IMG/VR virus record: IMGVR_UViG_3300033571_000722
Span: 1-22,834 of that record
Length of the DNA stretch: 22,834 bases
Direction: 5' to 3' (one strand)
Origin: a virus
In this document: positions 1 to 7,629 of the stretch, in pieces
Layout: every line of letters begins with the position of its first letter
How positions within the stretch are numbered: position 1 is the stretch's first letter
The notes under the pieces: generated by a model
What the model was told of the DNA's origin: nothing
Database searches by the model: none
What the model saw: only the letters and a program-made list of their open reading frames with translations
Made by a program: the position numbers and the translations under genes

Positions 1-132
1 ATCTTTTCTCCAATATGAGTAACATACTGCTGCTGCTTGGTCTTGTTCCATACCATTCTTTATTTCTTCTCCTATACAGTAAGATATATAATCATCTTCT
101 GTTTCTCCTGCTTTTGGCAAATCTATTGGCAT
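1..132 (-). CDS. Small phage protein with paired-Cys motif, N-terminal part (cut by window edge)
   Basis: The first 44 codons of a gene that continues beyond the left edge. It starts with ATG at 132, six bases after the stop of the glycine-rich fibre gene, after an A/T-rich leader with no Shine-Dalgarno sequence. The visible protein begins MPIDLPKAGE and carries a C-I-x-E-E segment, then an EQ-x-QAAAVCY segment ending in W-R-K. This pattern of two short Cys-containing helices is one I recall from small proteins encoded near phage protease or portal genes. I know no proven function for it. It is the last visible gene of the block that starts with the protease. Calling it a gene is fairly safe because frame, spacing and motif agree; its full length is unknown. 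Confidence 0.6.
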   Translation of the reverse strand, partial: MPIDLPKAGETEDDYISYCIGEEIKNGMEQDQAAAVCYSYWRKD

Positions 133-138
133 AATATT

Positions 139-1146
139 TTATTGTTTTGCGTATCTAAAATCTGCACTTCCTGTAAATGTATGATAGTAATATCCACCAC
201 TTTGAGTTACAACTCCACCATATCCTGGTTTAACTGAACCTGTTGAGTATCTAATGATTACAACACCACTACCACCTGATGTTCCTGCTCCGGAAGCACC
301 ACCACCTAAACCATTTACACCATTTGCAGTGCTGCCAGTAGCATAACCACCACCACCTAGTCCTGCACTACCTGGATTTACAGGACCAGGATAACCACCT
401 GTTCCTCCACCTCCACCTGCGTAGTAAACTCCATCTAACCAAATTGAACCAGTTCCTCCATCACCATTTTGGTTTAATAGACCGTTATTACCATTTTTAG
501 ATGAACCAGCACCACCACCTTGTGATAAGCCTGGACCAGATAAACCTTGGTCAAAGTATTGAGGACCACCTGATTTACCTAGTGTTGCACCACCTGCTCC
601 AAATAATCCTAATGTAGAAGATGATATTGAAGAAGAACCTGCTTGTAATACTATATTAAGTCCATCAGTAGTTCCAGCATTACCAACAGTATTTGTTAAT
701 GTTGTTTTCCAAGGTATAGATAACGAACCTGATACAACTCCCCCACCGTTACCACCTGCTCCACCTGTTCCACCACTACCACCTGCAACTACTAAATATT
801 GCACACTTAAATCAGGTGGATTAGGGCAATTTACTAATACACTTTGAGTATATGCAAATATACCTAAATTACTTATATTTAGTAAATAAGTAGAATTATC
901 TAAATCACTAATAAGTGCAGATGAAATTGCAGTTGATTGTGTAACAAATGCAGATACACTTACATCATATAAACTATAATTGTATTCAGGTCCTCTACCA
1001 CCTGTGATACCTGACATACTAATAAAGCCAGTACCTTCATAGTTTACACAACTGCTAGTTACACTTGCAGTAATGTTTGGTAAAGTTCCTCTTCCAACAC
1101 CTTTATCTAATGTTTGAGCCTGATTAGTGTTTCTTAAATACAACAT
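139..1146 (-). CDS. Glycine-rich tail fibre / receptor-binding tip protein
   Basis: A 335-aa protein. Residues 1-115 form a Ser/Thr/Asn-rich N-terminal part with two Cys (C33, C107). Residues 117-300 are a glycine-rich domain that opens with YLVVAGGSGG and closes with GGSGVVIIRYSTG, followed by a short YYYHTFTGSADF end. The LVVAGG...GVVIIRY frame around Gly-rich loops is the known layout of phage glycine-rich tip domains, which pack polyglycine helices and present variable loops to the host surface (compare the T4-like gp38 adhesin idea). It follows the 87-aa spike-base-like gene by 11 nt and is probably co-translated with it. Its role as a distal adhesin is inferred from the domain. The alternative is a decoration protein on the head. 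Confidence 0.7.
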   Translation of the reverse strand: MLYLRNTNQAQTLDKGVGRGTLPNITASVTSSCVNYEGTGFISMSGITGGRGPEYNYSLYDVSVSAFVTQSTAISSALISDLDNSTYLLNISNLGIFAYTQSVLVNCPNPPDLSVQYLVVAGGSGGTGGAGGNGGGVVSGSLSIPWKTTLTNTVGNAGTTDGLNIVLQAGSSSISSSTLGLFGAGGATLGKSGGPQYFDQGLSGPGLSQGGGAGSSKNGNNGLLNQNGDGGTGSIWLDGVYYAGGGGGTGGYPGPVNPGSAGLGGGGYATGSTANGVNGLGGGASGAGTSGGSGVVIIRYSTGSVKPGYGGVVTQSGGYYYHTFTGSADFRYAKQ

Positions 1147-1157
1147 TGTGTTTGAAT

Positions 1158-1421
1158 TTATCTTAATCCTATGATACTTCCTGCGGTTGAAGATGCAGAT
1201 ACAGCTGTAAATATTCCTGGAATAAATCCGGAAGCAGATACAAAAGTTAATACTGAACCATCAATTGTTTTAGCAGTTAGATTTCCTGTTAAACCAACAT
1301 ATAATCCACCATATACTGATGTAGAATTACTAAATGCACTACCTGTTGTTGGTGTTATTGATTCACCACCAGAAAATTGACCGTTCTCAACGTATCCCTT
1401 TTCATTAAAAATTTTGCTCAT
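1158..1421 (-). CDS. Small spike-base-like / decoration protein
   Basis: An 87-aa protein. Its middle and end (VYGGLYVGLTGNLTAKTIDGS, then FIPGIFTAVSASSTAGSII) follow the GG-x-YVG-x-x-G-x-L pattern, then a T-x-D-G strand, P-x-x hinge and a terminal small-residue strand. I recall this pattern from the short spike base protein family of gene transfer agents (RCAP_Rcc01079 type) and from many small phage virion proteins. The N-terminal 20 residues look like a flexible leader. It sits between a 109-aa protein and the glycine-rich fibre with 21-nt and 11-nt gaps, so a role as a base or adaptor for that fibre is plausible. The family assignment is from pattern memory and is moderate. Confidence 0.55.
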   Translation of the reverse strand: MSKIFNEKGYVENGQFSGGESITPTTGSAFSNSTSVYGGLYVGLTGNLTAKTIDGSVLTFVSASGFIPGIFTAVSASSTAGSIIGLR

Positions 1422-1442
1422 ATTTTTGTTTTTTAATTGTTT

Positions 1443-1772
1443 CTAATTTACTCTAAATGTTTGTCCGTTGAATCTACATTTAGTAACTGTATTATAATCT
1501 ATCGTTCTCCAAGTTCCATCTGCTAAATCTAAACATTGTAAGTTTACCATACCTTGTGCTGCTTTTGTATCAGAACCACCTGCTGAACCACCAACATATG
1601 CTGCTGAATCCCAATATGCAAAGTAGTATCTATTATTACCCTCTTCGGTAGTCCAACCTATTCTGATAGGATTACTTGCAGTAGATTCTTTTAACATTAG
1701 TTCAAATGTTTTAAATGAAATCTCACTTAAAGCAAAGTTTACTAACTTATTATATACAGATGTATTATTCAT
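1443..1772 (-). CDS. Hypothetical 109-aa virion-associated protein
   Basis: I do not recognise this family. The frame is open back to 1811, but I choose the ATG at 1772 because it forms a one-base TAATG overlap with the stop of the protease gene, the same coupling seen elsewhere in this window. The upstream extension would lie entirely inside the protease gene. The protein starts MNNTSVYNKLVNFALSEIS. It has a basic central segment (IRIGWTTEEGNNRYYFAYW), a stretch VGGSAGGSDTKAAQGMVN and a C-terminal beta-rich part with two Cys (QCLDLADGTWR, KCRFNGQTFRVN). The position between the protease and a spike-base-like protein suggests a small structural or accessory protein. No catalytic motif is visible. 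Confidence 0.65.
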   Translation of the reverse strand: MNNTSVYNKLVNFALSEISFKTFELMLKESTASNPIRIGWTTEEGNNRYYFAYWDSAAYVGGSAGGSDTKAAQGMVNLQCLDLADGTWRTIDYNTVTKCRFNGQTFRVN

Positions 1773-3190
1773 TATTCTGTTATTGGTCCTCCTACAACCC
1801 ATGCTGAGCATGTTCTTTTAGCTGCACATTTAAAATCAAATGCTTCACAATATCCTAAATCACCTGCTTCAATTGTTGCCCATTCATCTTTTACATCACC
1901 ACCTATTCCTTTTGCTATACAATCTAAAATTGGTTTTGTTTGTAAAAAGAATGCGCAGTTTCCACATAGAGCTTTCTTTGCTTCTTCAACACTACCACCG
2001 AATGTTTTAGCTTTCTTATTCCAATAATCCTCATTTGGTTCATTTGGATTTAAAGGTCCGTAATCTGCACTATAAATTGCTTTCTGACGGTTCTTTAAGT
2101 TTGTTGGTATATCTTGTGTAGCAGGAGGACAAACCTCTGCAAATAATGCAGGAGCTACATACTTCTCTTTCTTTTTAGTTTTTGCAGTTTCTCCACCATA
2201 TGAAGAACCTGGTATTGATGGATTTGCTTCTGCTTCTTCTAATAAACCTAACTCTCTTAGTTTATTTCTACTCCAACTCAATGCTGCTTTTCCACCCCAT
2301 AATAAATAAGATATAGTTCCGCAAGCATTCATATCAGTTTCGTCATAGTATGTTTCTGCTCTACTTAGATAAGAATACATTCTTTTGATAGTTTCAACTG
2401 AAATTGGTTCTCCTTTTGCTAACTGTTGTGCTCTAATTTTACCTACTGGTGTAGCACATTTATTATTATTCTTTTCATTTAAGTCAATTCCTTTCTGAGC
2501 ATTATTAGAAATACCACTACCATAATCAGAATAAGATTCCATTTCAATTCTTTCTCCTTTTCCAAATCTCTTATCTTTCTTAATGATAGCTACCATCTTA
2601 GATAGTACTATTTCTGCTTCTTCTTCTGATAATTCGGTAATTTCTTTTTCCATAATTACCAATTCTTTTGATGCTTTAACCAACCGATGTTCTAAAACTG
2701 CTTCTACTGAAAATCCTTTTACCTTACCAGTTTTAACATAGTTGTTCCAAATATCATCGTTGTTTATCTTCATCATACCTACCCACGTCCCAACTGGTAA
2801 ATTCAAACCATATATGTTTGATTTATCATTAAGTTTAGATTCTTTAATCCAACTCTCTACTAATACAACATCTTTGATTTTTTTATCATGTTCTAATGTA
2901 GCTTCCCCTTGATATTTTTTCATAAGGTAGTTTTGAGCTAATTGAGCTACACTTTTTTTACTAAAATAAACTTCGTATGGCTCATTAAAAGCATCTACTC
3001 TCAATATCTTTTTATCAGGAATAAGGATAGGTCCTAAAACAATTCTTTGCTCATCGTTTATAGCAGTAAACTTTATTTCTTCTTTATCAAAGTAGATAAA
3101 TGGAGATTCTATTGCTTCATTTTCCACAAGAGATATTGCAAATACCTCATCAACATTCTCATCCTCTACTGTTAATTCATATAGCTTCAT
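1772..3190 (-). CDS. XkdF-like prohead serine protease fused to two extra domains
   Basis: A 472-aa protein. Residues 1-170 match the XkdF-type putative phage serine protease family (Peptidase S78_2): an N-terminal ISLVENEAIESPFIYF segment, H101 in ATLEHDKK, a VESWI strand (111-115), GTWVGMMKINNDDIW and S161 in KGFSVEA. H101 and S161 are the likely catalytic pair. Such proteases clean out the scaffold during head maturation. Residues 215-315 form a second domain (GKIRAQQLAKGEPIS, MYSYLSRAETYYDE, LLWGGKAALSW) that I recall appended to phage proteases, of unknown role. Residues 405-465 form a Cys-rich domain (C409, C412, C424, C448, C455, C461, W464) resembling small metal- or Fe-S-binding folds. 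An upstream promoter-like motif lies at 3227-3254. Unusually, the gene lies after the tape measure rather than beside the capsid gene. Confidence 0.8.
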   Translation of the reverse strand: MKLYELTVEDENVDEVFAISLVENEAIESPFIYFDKEEIKFTAINDEQRIVLGPILIPDKKILRVDAFNEPYEVYFSKKSVAQLAQNYLMKKYQGEATLEHDKKIKDVVLVESWIKESKLNDKSNIYGLNLPVGTWVGMMKINNDDIWNNYVKTGKVKGFSVEAVLEHRLVKASKELVIMEKEITELSEEEAEIVLSKMVAIIKKDKRFGKGERIEMESYSDYGSGISNNAQKGIDLNEKNNNKCATPVGKIRAQQLAKGEPISVETIKRMYSYLSRAETYYDETDMNACGTISYLLWGGKAALSWSRNKLRELGLLEEAEANPSIPGSSYGGETAKTKKKEKYVAPALFAEVCPPATQDIPTNLKNRQKAIYSADYGPLNPNEPNEDYWNKKAKTFGGSVEEAKKALCGNCAFFLQTKPILDCIAKGIGGDVKDEWATIEAGDLGYCEAFDFKCAAKRTCSAWVVGGPITE

Positions 3191-3226
3191 AGCTTGTTTT
3201 TTTGAATTATTTTTTGTATCTTTAAT

Positions 3227-3254
3227 TATAACAGATAAAACTTAAAAAGTATGT
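3227..3254 (-). promoter_or_regulatory. Phage promoter-like motif upstream of the protease gene
   Basis: On the minus strand this has TACTTTT, then an AT-rich spacer, then TGTTATAAT, a perfect extended -10 (TGnTATAAT). Layout and spacing match the motifs at 10836, 15860, 18346 and 21715. The predicted start site would be about 30 nt before the protease ATG at 3190. The upstream element overlaps the ATG (3251) of the divergent homing endonuclease gene. On the plus strand the same box reads TATAAC and has TTGAAT 19 nt upstream (3202-3207), so it could also serve that gene. Confidence 0.55.
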
Positions 3255-3697
3255 ATTACCTATACCATATTAAAGGAATTAAATGGGGATGTTCAAAAGA
3301 ATTACCCAATAGATTAAAAAGACAAGGATATACATTAGATGATGTATGTGAAATAGTTGAACAATCTGATATTGATATTGCTTCTGAATTAGAAAAAGAA
3401 TGGAATATTAGAGATGGTTATAGTTGGAATGATTCACAGGATTATAGAATAATTACAAAAGCTGCTTCACTAGGTGGTAAAGCATCTGTGCAAAATATGT
3501 TAAATAAAAGACCATCTACAAAAGGAGAAAGTAATATAAAAGCATTTTTAACCGAAACTGATGTACTGAATATCAGAAAAGATTATGAAGATGCCAAAAA
3601 AGGATATGGTGCATTATCTTCTTTGGCATCTAAGTACAACCTAAAACACGGTCATATATCATCAATTATCCATCGTAAAATATGGAAACACATTTAA
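3251..3697 (+). CDS. Probable free-standing GIY-YIG-like homing endonuclease
   Basis: A 148-aa protein and the only gene on the plus strand. Residues 1-70 begin MYYLYHIKGIKWGCS and continue NRLKRQGY, then ASELEKEWNIRDGY. This fits a compact GIY-YIG-like nuclease: YLYHI and KWG replace GIY and YIG, R in NRLKRQG is the expected catalytic Arg, and E in ELEKEW the likely metal-binding Glu. Residues 70-95 (ASLGGKASVQNML) resemble a NUMOD-type linker. Residues 98-148 (LTETDVLNIRKDY to IIHRKIWKHI) look like a helix-turn-helix that reads the target site. Its stop abuts the tape measure stop with no gap. Its start lies 60 nt from the divergent protease gene. This is the expected arrangement for an intron-less homing gene inserted at a gene boundary. 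Other DNA-binding roles are possible. Confidence 0.7.
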   Translation: MYYLYHIKGIKWGCSKELPNRLKRQGYTLDDVCEIVEQSDIDIASELEKEWNIRDGYSWNDSQDYRIITKAASLGGKASVQNMLNKRPSTKGESNIKAFLTETDVLNIRKDYEDAKKGYGALSSLASKYNLKHGHISSIIHRKIWKHI

Positions 3698-6600
3698 TTA
3701 TCCAGCATTAAATGTAGCAGCTCTGTTCGTTCTTCTATCTAATGCAGCTTGACTACTTATGTCTTGTGATACAACATATGCTCGTACGGGTTGCATTGCA
3801 CCTGTTAGAGTTTGTGCTAATTGTGTATTAGGGTTGGCTCCACCTTGTGTTTGTATTTGAGGTGCTTGTGTAGATGCTACCGTTGGTACTTGTGGTGGTG
3901 TTGGTAATGCAGAAGCTGAACTACCAATAGCTGCTCCACCTCCTGAACTACTTTGTGCATCAGCTGAATTTATCTGTTGTATAGATTTAACTGCTCCTGC
4001 AATTGTAGATGCAATAGATAAACCTGCTGAGATAGTATTAATTGCTACCCAAGGCATACCTGCCGTTAAAGGAGATGCAGCTACCGATTTGGCATTTGCA
4101 ATAGCAGTTTGTGCTATAATCTGTCCGATTGCAGCAGCTTGTGATATTACAACACCTGCAATTGCTAATCCTTTATTCTTACCTGCTATCTGTCCTAATA
4201 GATTACCGAATTGTTGAAACAATCCTAAGTAAGCCATATTGATTGCATGTTTAGCTTCCATTGCAGATTTCTCTGCTGCAACTTCTTTATCACTTAACGC
4301 AATTCTAGCATCAGCATACTTCTTACGAATTTCTGTTTTTTGGAATTCTGTAAGTTCAGTATTTGATAAATCCGTTGCTTCTTGCTCTGCAAGTATATCT
4401 TTTTGTTGTTGTATTCTTTCTAAATCAGCTTGAAAATCACCATCTATTAGAGCATTCTCTCTCTCCAATGCTTCAAATTTAGCCTGTAAGGTTGTTAAAA
4501 TAATACTTCTCTCTTCTTCTGCACTTAATTTCTTTTGTTCGGTTTTGTATTTTTCTAATTCAACCTCCGCGTTAATGAATTCTTTATTCTTAGCTAATGC
4601 TTCTTTACTTAATATATCTAAATTAGATTGATATGTTTTTTCTACTTCAACCTCTGCCGTAGAGAATTCTATATTCTTATTTAATGCTTCTTGATTTATT
4701 GTATCTAAATTAGATTGATATGTTTTTTCTATTTCTAATTTTTTAGCATCAAAATCTTGTTGAGTTATAGTTTGATTTTTTAATGCAGTTTGTAAATTAA
4801 CTAAATCTGTATCTCTTTTTGTATTTAAAGTTTGTTGTTCTTTATTTAAACTATCATTAATTAATGCTTCATTTACAATAGCAGCATTTTTACGAATATC
4901 AGATAACTTTTGTTGATATTGAGATTCTGTAATTTCACCTTTTGAAACTTTTAAATTCAATTGTGCTTCTTCTAATGCTACTGATTTGGTTAGTGATTGT
5001 TGAGCTTCGGTTAATGTCTTTTCTCTTAAATCTAATGCTGATTTTGCTGCCTTTTCATCCTTTTCTAATTGTTGCTTAGCAAACTTATCTTTAATTGCAG
5101 AGATTTCTTTCTCTCTATTTTCTTCAATTACTTTCGTATCTTTACCATATTTCTTAGCTTTTGTAGCTAATTCATCGTACTTTAATTTTACTGCTTCTAA
5201 CTCTTTTGATTGCTGACCTAAAAGAGATAATCGAGATTCTTCTAATCCTTTCTTAATTTCTCCTAATGCATCATTAGATGCTTTTGTAATAGCACTAAAA
5301 TCAATTGGTTTAGCTAAACCTTTCTTTAAAGTATCATTAACTAATGCTTCATTTTTAATAGCAGCATTTTTACGAATATCAAATAATTTATTTTGATACT
5401 CAGTTTCATCTATCTCACCCTTAGCTAATTTTAAACTTAATTGTGCTTCTTCTAATGCCGTCGCTTCACTTATTATCTTTTGAGCTTCACTTAATGCTTT
5501 TTCCTTTTTATCTAATAATTCTTTTGCCGCTCTCTCATCTTTTTCTAATTGTTGTTTAGCATACTTATCTCTAATTGTAGCATTTTCTTTTTGTCTAGCT
5601 TGCTCAATTATTGCAGTATCCATACCAAACTTTTTAGCTTTGGCAAGTAATGCATCATATTTTAATTTTACTAATTCTAACTCTTTTGCTTGTTCACCTA
5701 AAAGAGTTAATCTAGCTTCTTCTAACCCTTTCTTAACTTCTGCTAATGCATCATCACTTGCTTTTTTAGTAGCACTAAAATCAGGTGCTTTTGCTAAACC
5801 TTTCTTTAATTTCTTATCATTCTCAATTGCTAGTTTGGTAAGTTTATCTCCCTCTGCTGAAAACTTCTTTTCAGTTTCGGTAAGTTCTTTGAAATTACCA
5901 ACCATAGTTTCAGCCTGGTTGAGTGTCAATGACAACATACTACCACCCGATTTGATGAAATTCCCTGCGGTTTGCCAGAATGATGGGTCAACTCCTTCAC
6001 CACTAATTGCCTTAGCAGCTGCTTCTGCTGATTTTGCATAAAATACGTTAGCCTGTGTTCTTAGTTTTATTCCCTCAATTACTACTTGCGTATTAGATGC
6101 CATCAACTTTTCAGCTTGGTCTAATGAACCAGCATATCCAATGGTTGCACCTAATGTATCATTGTATTTTTTGAGAGCATCTTCCTTAGAAATTGTACCC
6201 TCCTTAGCTGCTTTAAAAGATGATTCAACATCAATTAATTTCTTATTAAAATCAGTAAGTGATTTAGTTACTTCAACTTGTGCTTCTTCATATGTTTTAG
6301 ATTCTGCCGTTGCACCTGTTATTGCATCAGCTACTTTATCCCAATTGGCAATTAATAAACCTAAACCAACAACTAATGCACCAATACCTGTGGCAGTTAA
6401 TGCAGCTGCAAATGCTTTTGCACCTGCTGCTGCGGCAGTTTCACTTACACCAACGGCAACAAATGAACGTGCTAATGCAGTATTAAGGATTGTATATACT
6501 TTCGTAATACCTGTTAAATCAAAGAATCCTTTTGCTACATCTCCTAAATCTTTACCTAATTCAACAAATGATGATTGTAAATCACTTATTTTTAATGCTC

Positions 6601-6877
6601 CAAATTGTTTTAATGTAGCAATCAAACCACTTGCTTGCCCACCGATAGCACCAATTGGACCTGGTAAACCACCCAATACATCAACAAAGTTACCTGCTCC
6701 TTTTCTTGCAGTAGCTAAACTATCCTGAACATCATCTATTTGTTGTTGTAGACGTAAGAATTCCTCAGAACCTGCGGCAGTATCTTTGATTTGTCTTTTT
6801 AAAGCTTTAAGATTTGCAATTGATGGTTCTACATCAGTTTCAACATCTACCTTTACTTTTATTTTCTTATCAGCCAT
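3698..6877 (-). CDS. Tail tape measure protein
   Basis: A 1059-aa protein and the largest gene in the window. It begins with a coiled-coil region (LKALKRQIKDTAAGSEEFLRL) and a Gly/Ala-rich hydrophobic part with a likely membrane-type segment near residues 145-180 (GIGALVVGLGLLIANW). A long charged helical region (about 190-840) and a second hydrophobic segment near 890-960 follow. It ends in an Ala/Pro/Gln-rich tail closing VRAYVVSQDISSQAALDRR. That ending and the overall layout are typical of tape measure proteins of Bacteroidota phages. These proteins set tail length and help DNA cross the host envelope. By the usual 0.15 nm per residue rule the tail would be about 150-160 nm. It contains two 160-aa tandem copies (about 357-676) and a 29-aa repeat (about 715-775). 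Its start overlaps the preceding small gene by 19 nt. Confidence 0.92.
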   Translation of the reverse strand: MADKKIKVKVDVETDVEPSIANLKALKRQIKDTAAGSEEFLRLQQQIDDVQDSLATARKGAGNFVDVLGGLPGPIGAIGGQASGLIATLKQFGALKISDLQSSFVELGKDLGDVAKGFFDLTGITKVYTILNTALARSFVAVGVSETAAAAGAKAFAAALTATGIGALVVGLGLLIANWDKVADAITGATAESKTYEEAQVEVTKSLTDFNKKLIDVESSFKAAKEGTISKEDALKKYNDTLGATIGYAGSLDQAEKLMASNTQVVIEGIKLRTQANVFYAKSAEAAAKAISGEGVDPSFWQTAGNFIKSGGSMLSLTLNQAETMVGNFKELTETEKKFSAEGDKLTKLAIENDKKLKKGLAKAPDFSATKKASDDALAEVKKGLEEARLTLLGEQAKELELVKLKYDALLAKAKKFGMDTAIIEQARQKENATIRDKYAKQQLEKDERAAKELLDKKEKALSEAQKIISEATALEEAQLSLKLAKGEIDETEYQNKLFDIRKNAAIKNEALVNDTLKKGLAKPIDFSAITKASNDALGEIKKGLEESRLSLLGQQSKELEAVKLKYDELATKAKKYGKDTKVIEENREKEISAIKDKFAKQQLEKDEKAAKSALDLREKTLTEAQQSLTKSVALEEAQLNLKVSKGEITESQYQQKLSDIRKNAAIVNEALINDSLNKEQQTLNTKRDTDLVNLQTALKNQTITQQDFDAKKLEIEKTYQSNLDTINQEALNKNIEFSTAEVEVEKTYQSNLDILSKEALAKNKEFINAEVELEKYKTEQKKLSAEEERSIILTTLQAKFEALERENALIDGDFQADLERIQQQKDILAEQEATDLSNTELTEFQKTEIRKKYADARIALSDKEVAAEKSAMEAKHAINMAYLGLFQQFGNLLGQIAGKNKGLAIAGVVISQAAAIGQIIAQTAIANAKSVAASPLTAGMPWVAINTISAGLSIASTIAGAVKSIQQINSADAQSSSGGGAAIGSSASALPTPPQVPTVASTQAPQIQTQGGANPNTQLAQTLTGAMQPVRAYVVSQDISSQAALDRRTNRAATFNAG
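4560..4735 (-). repeat. 87-bp (29-aa) tandem repeat in the tape measure gene
   Basis: Two in-frame units of EKTYQSNLD...EAL-x-KN-x-EF...AEVE lie 87 bases apart (matching blocks start at 4623 and 4710), with a third degenerate unit beginning LEKYKTE. They add length to the helical rod downstream of the 160-aa duplication. Confidence 0.75.
4847..5326 (-). repeat. Second copy of a 480-bp tandem duplication in the tape measure gene
   Basis: This copy encodes about 160 aa, starting near KKGLAKPIDFSA and ending near IRKNAAIVNEALIND. It lies exactly 480 bases from its partner: the blocks beginning at 5341 and 4861 match over most of a 40-base stretch. The copies have diverged at many third positions, so the duplication is not recent. 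Exact ends are approximate. Confidence 0.85.
5327..5806 (-). repeat. First copy of a 480-bp tandem duplication in the tape measure gene
   Basis: This copy encodes KKGLAKAPDFSA through IRKNAAIKNEALVND, in the same frame as the second copy at 4847-5326. Shared blocks include KQQLEKDE, ALEEAQL and IRKNAAI. Because the repeat is a multiple of three and helical, it lengthens the coiled coil without breaking it. Confidence 0.85.
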
Positions 6878-7071
6878 TTCGAATTCTTTATTTTATTCCA
6901 TACATCACTCCAACCAAACGGTTTCTTTTCTATTTTAGAATGTCTTTTTATTTTCTCCCAAACATCTTTCCAATCATTTGGAATTTCTTTCTTACCCTTT
7001 GCCATATCTATCTTATCAGTTGTATTATAATGTTCTGATGTATTCAGTAAATCTATAATGTTTTTTATCAT
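6859..7071 (-). CDS. Small protein with a duplicated W-x-DVW-x-KIK motif
   Basis: A 70-aa reading frame, or 48 aa if translation starts at the internal ATG at 7005 (MAKGKKEIPNDW). I do not recognise it. It contains two copies of W(K/S)DVW(E/N)KIK, 20 residues apart (W34-K42 and W54-K62 in the long form), so it is a short internally duplicated, basic, helical protein. Its 3' end overlaps the tape measure start by 19 nt. The promoter-like motif at 7077-7104 would place the transcript start almost on the upstream ATG, which favours the 48-aa form or leaderless translation. The duplicated motif and position argue it is real. A tape measure partner or tail-tip component is a guess. Confidence 0.5.
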   Translation of the reverse strand: MIKNIIDLLNTSEHYNTTDKIDMAKGKKEIPNDWKDVWEKIKRHSKIEKKPFGWSDVWNKIKNSKWLIRK

Positions 7072-7076
7072 ATTAG

Positions 7077-7104
7077 TATAACAGATTAAATGTATAATAT
7101 TATT
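7077..7104 (-). promoter_or_regulatory. Weak copy of the phage promoter-like motif upstream of the tape measure block
   Basis: The extended -10 (TGTTATACT on the minus strand) is the same as in the other copies. The upstream YAYTTT element is poorly matched, so this is the least certain of the six. It sits in the short gap between the 172-aa tail gene (stop at 7100) and the small gene before the tape measure. Confidence 0.35.
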
Positions 7105-7618
7105 GATTGATTGAATCTAATGCATCTGGAATCACAGGTCCTAATAATTGTAATTCACACTCACCTGTTTTAAGTGAGTAATCATTTATTGCTCTTAAAT
7201 GCCAATAGTTTCCTCTAAAATTAACAATATCATTAAGTTCCATTTTAAAGTAATCCGCTAATGGTATAATAGCGGAACAATTTAATAATCTTGTTTTAGG
7301 ATTATATAAAAATGAAATGTACTTTTCCCAATATGTTGAGTACAATGAATCATTTGGTAATTGACCATACGATGGTGCTTCATTATTAAATAGTAATGAA
7401 TCAGAATCTGTTGTAGGGAAACTACCTGTTACCACATTATAATGGTCGAAATATGGGAAAGATGTTTGTGCTCTTGCATCATTATCTTCATCTGCAATAT
7501 ACCAAGTTTCACAATCTATCTGTCCATTATAAAAATAAATACGTGGTAAAACTCTTGCTGGCGCATAGGTAGCAGAGTTTATAAAAGTTGGAATGTATAA
7601 AGGTATTTTTTGACTCAT
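7100..7618 (-). CDS. Putative tail hub / baseplate-associated protein
   Basis: A 172-aa protein starting MSQKIPLYIPTF, preceded by an A-rich leader. Features include PRIYFYNG near the N-terminus, then FPYFDHYN, a central YSTYWEKYISFLYN, and a C-terminal part with LNDIVNFRGNYWHLRAINDYSLKTGECELQLLGP. I recall this last arrangement (a 'Yn-x-YW-x-x-YI' block followed by an 'I-x-x-InDYsl-x-tGeC-x-L-x-L' strand pair) as the C-terminal part of larger tail hub proteins in Bacteroidota phages. It lies 11 nt after the 672-aa hub-like gene, so the two may be halves of one ancestral protein. Calling it a tail component is likely right; the precise role is inferred. Confidence 0.55.
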   Translation of the reverse strand: MSQKIPLYIPTFINSATYAPARVLPRIYFYNGQIDCETWYIADEDNDARAQTSFPYFDHYNVVTGSFPTTDSDSLLFNNEAPSYGQLPNDSLYSTYWEKYISFLYNPKTRLLNCSAIIPLADYFKMELNDIVNFRGNYWHLRAINDYSLKTGECELQLLGPVIPDALDSINQ

Positions 7619-7629
7619 ATTATTTTATT

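Noticed and set aside
139-1146. A diversity-generating retroelement target in the glycine-rich tip gene
   Set aside because: No reverse transcriptase, template repeat or adenine-biased paired repeat is visible in the window.
1772-1811. Extending the 109-aa protein upstream to 1811
   Set aside because: The extra 13 residues lie wholly inside the protease gene, and the ATG at 1772 gives the same TAATG coupling seen elsewhere in this window.
6141-6728. A 195-aa reading frame on the plus strand
   Set aside because: It is antisense to the tape measure N-terminus, has low-complexity Ala/Ser/Pro composition and no start signal. It is a shadow of the real gene.
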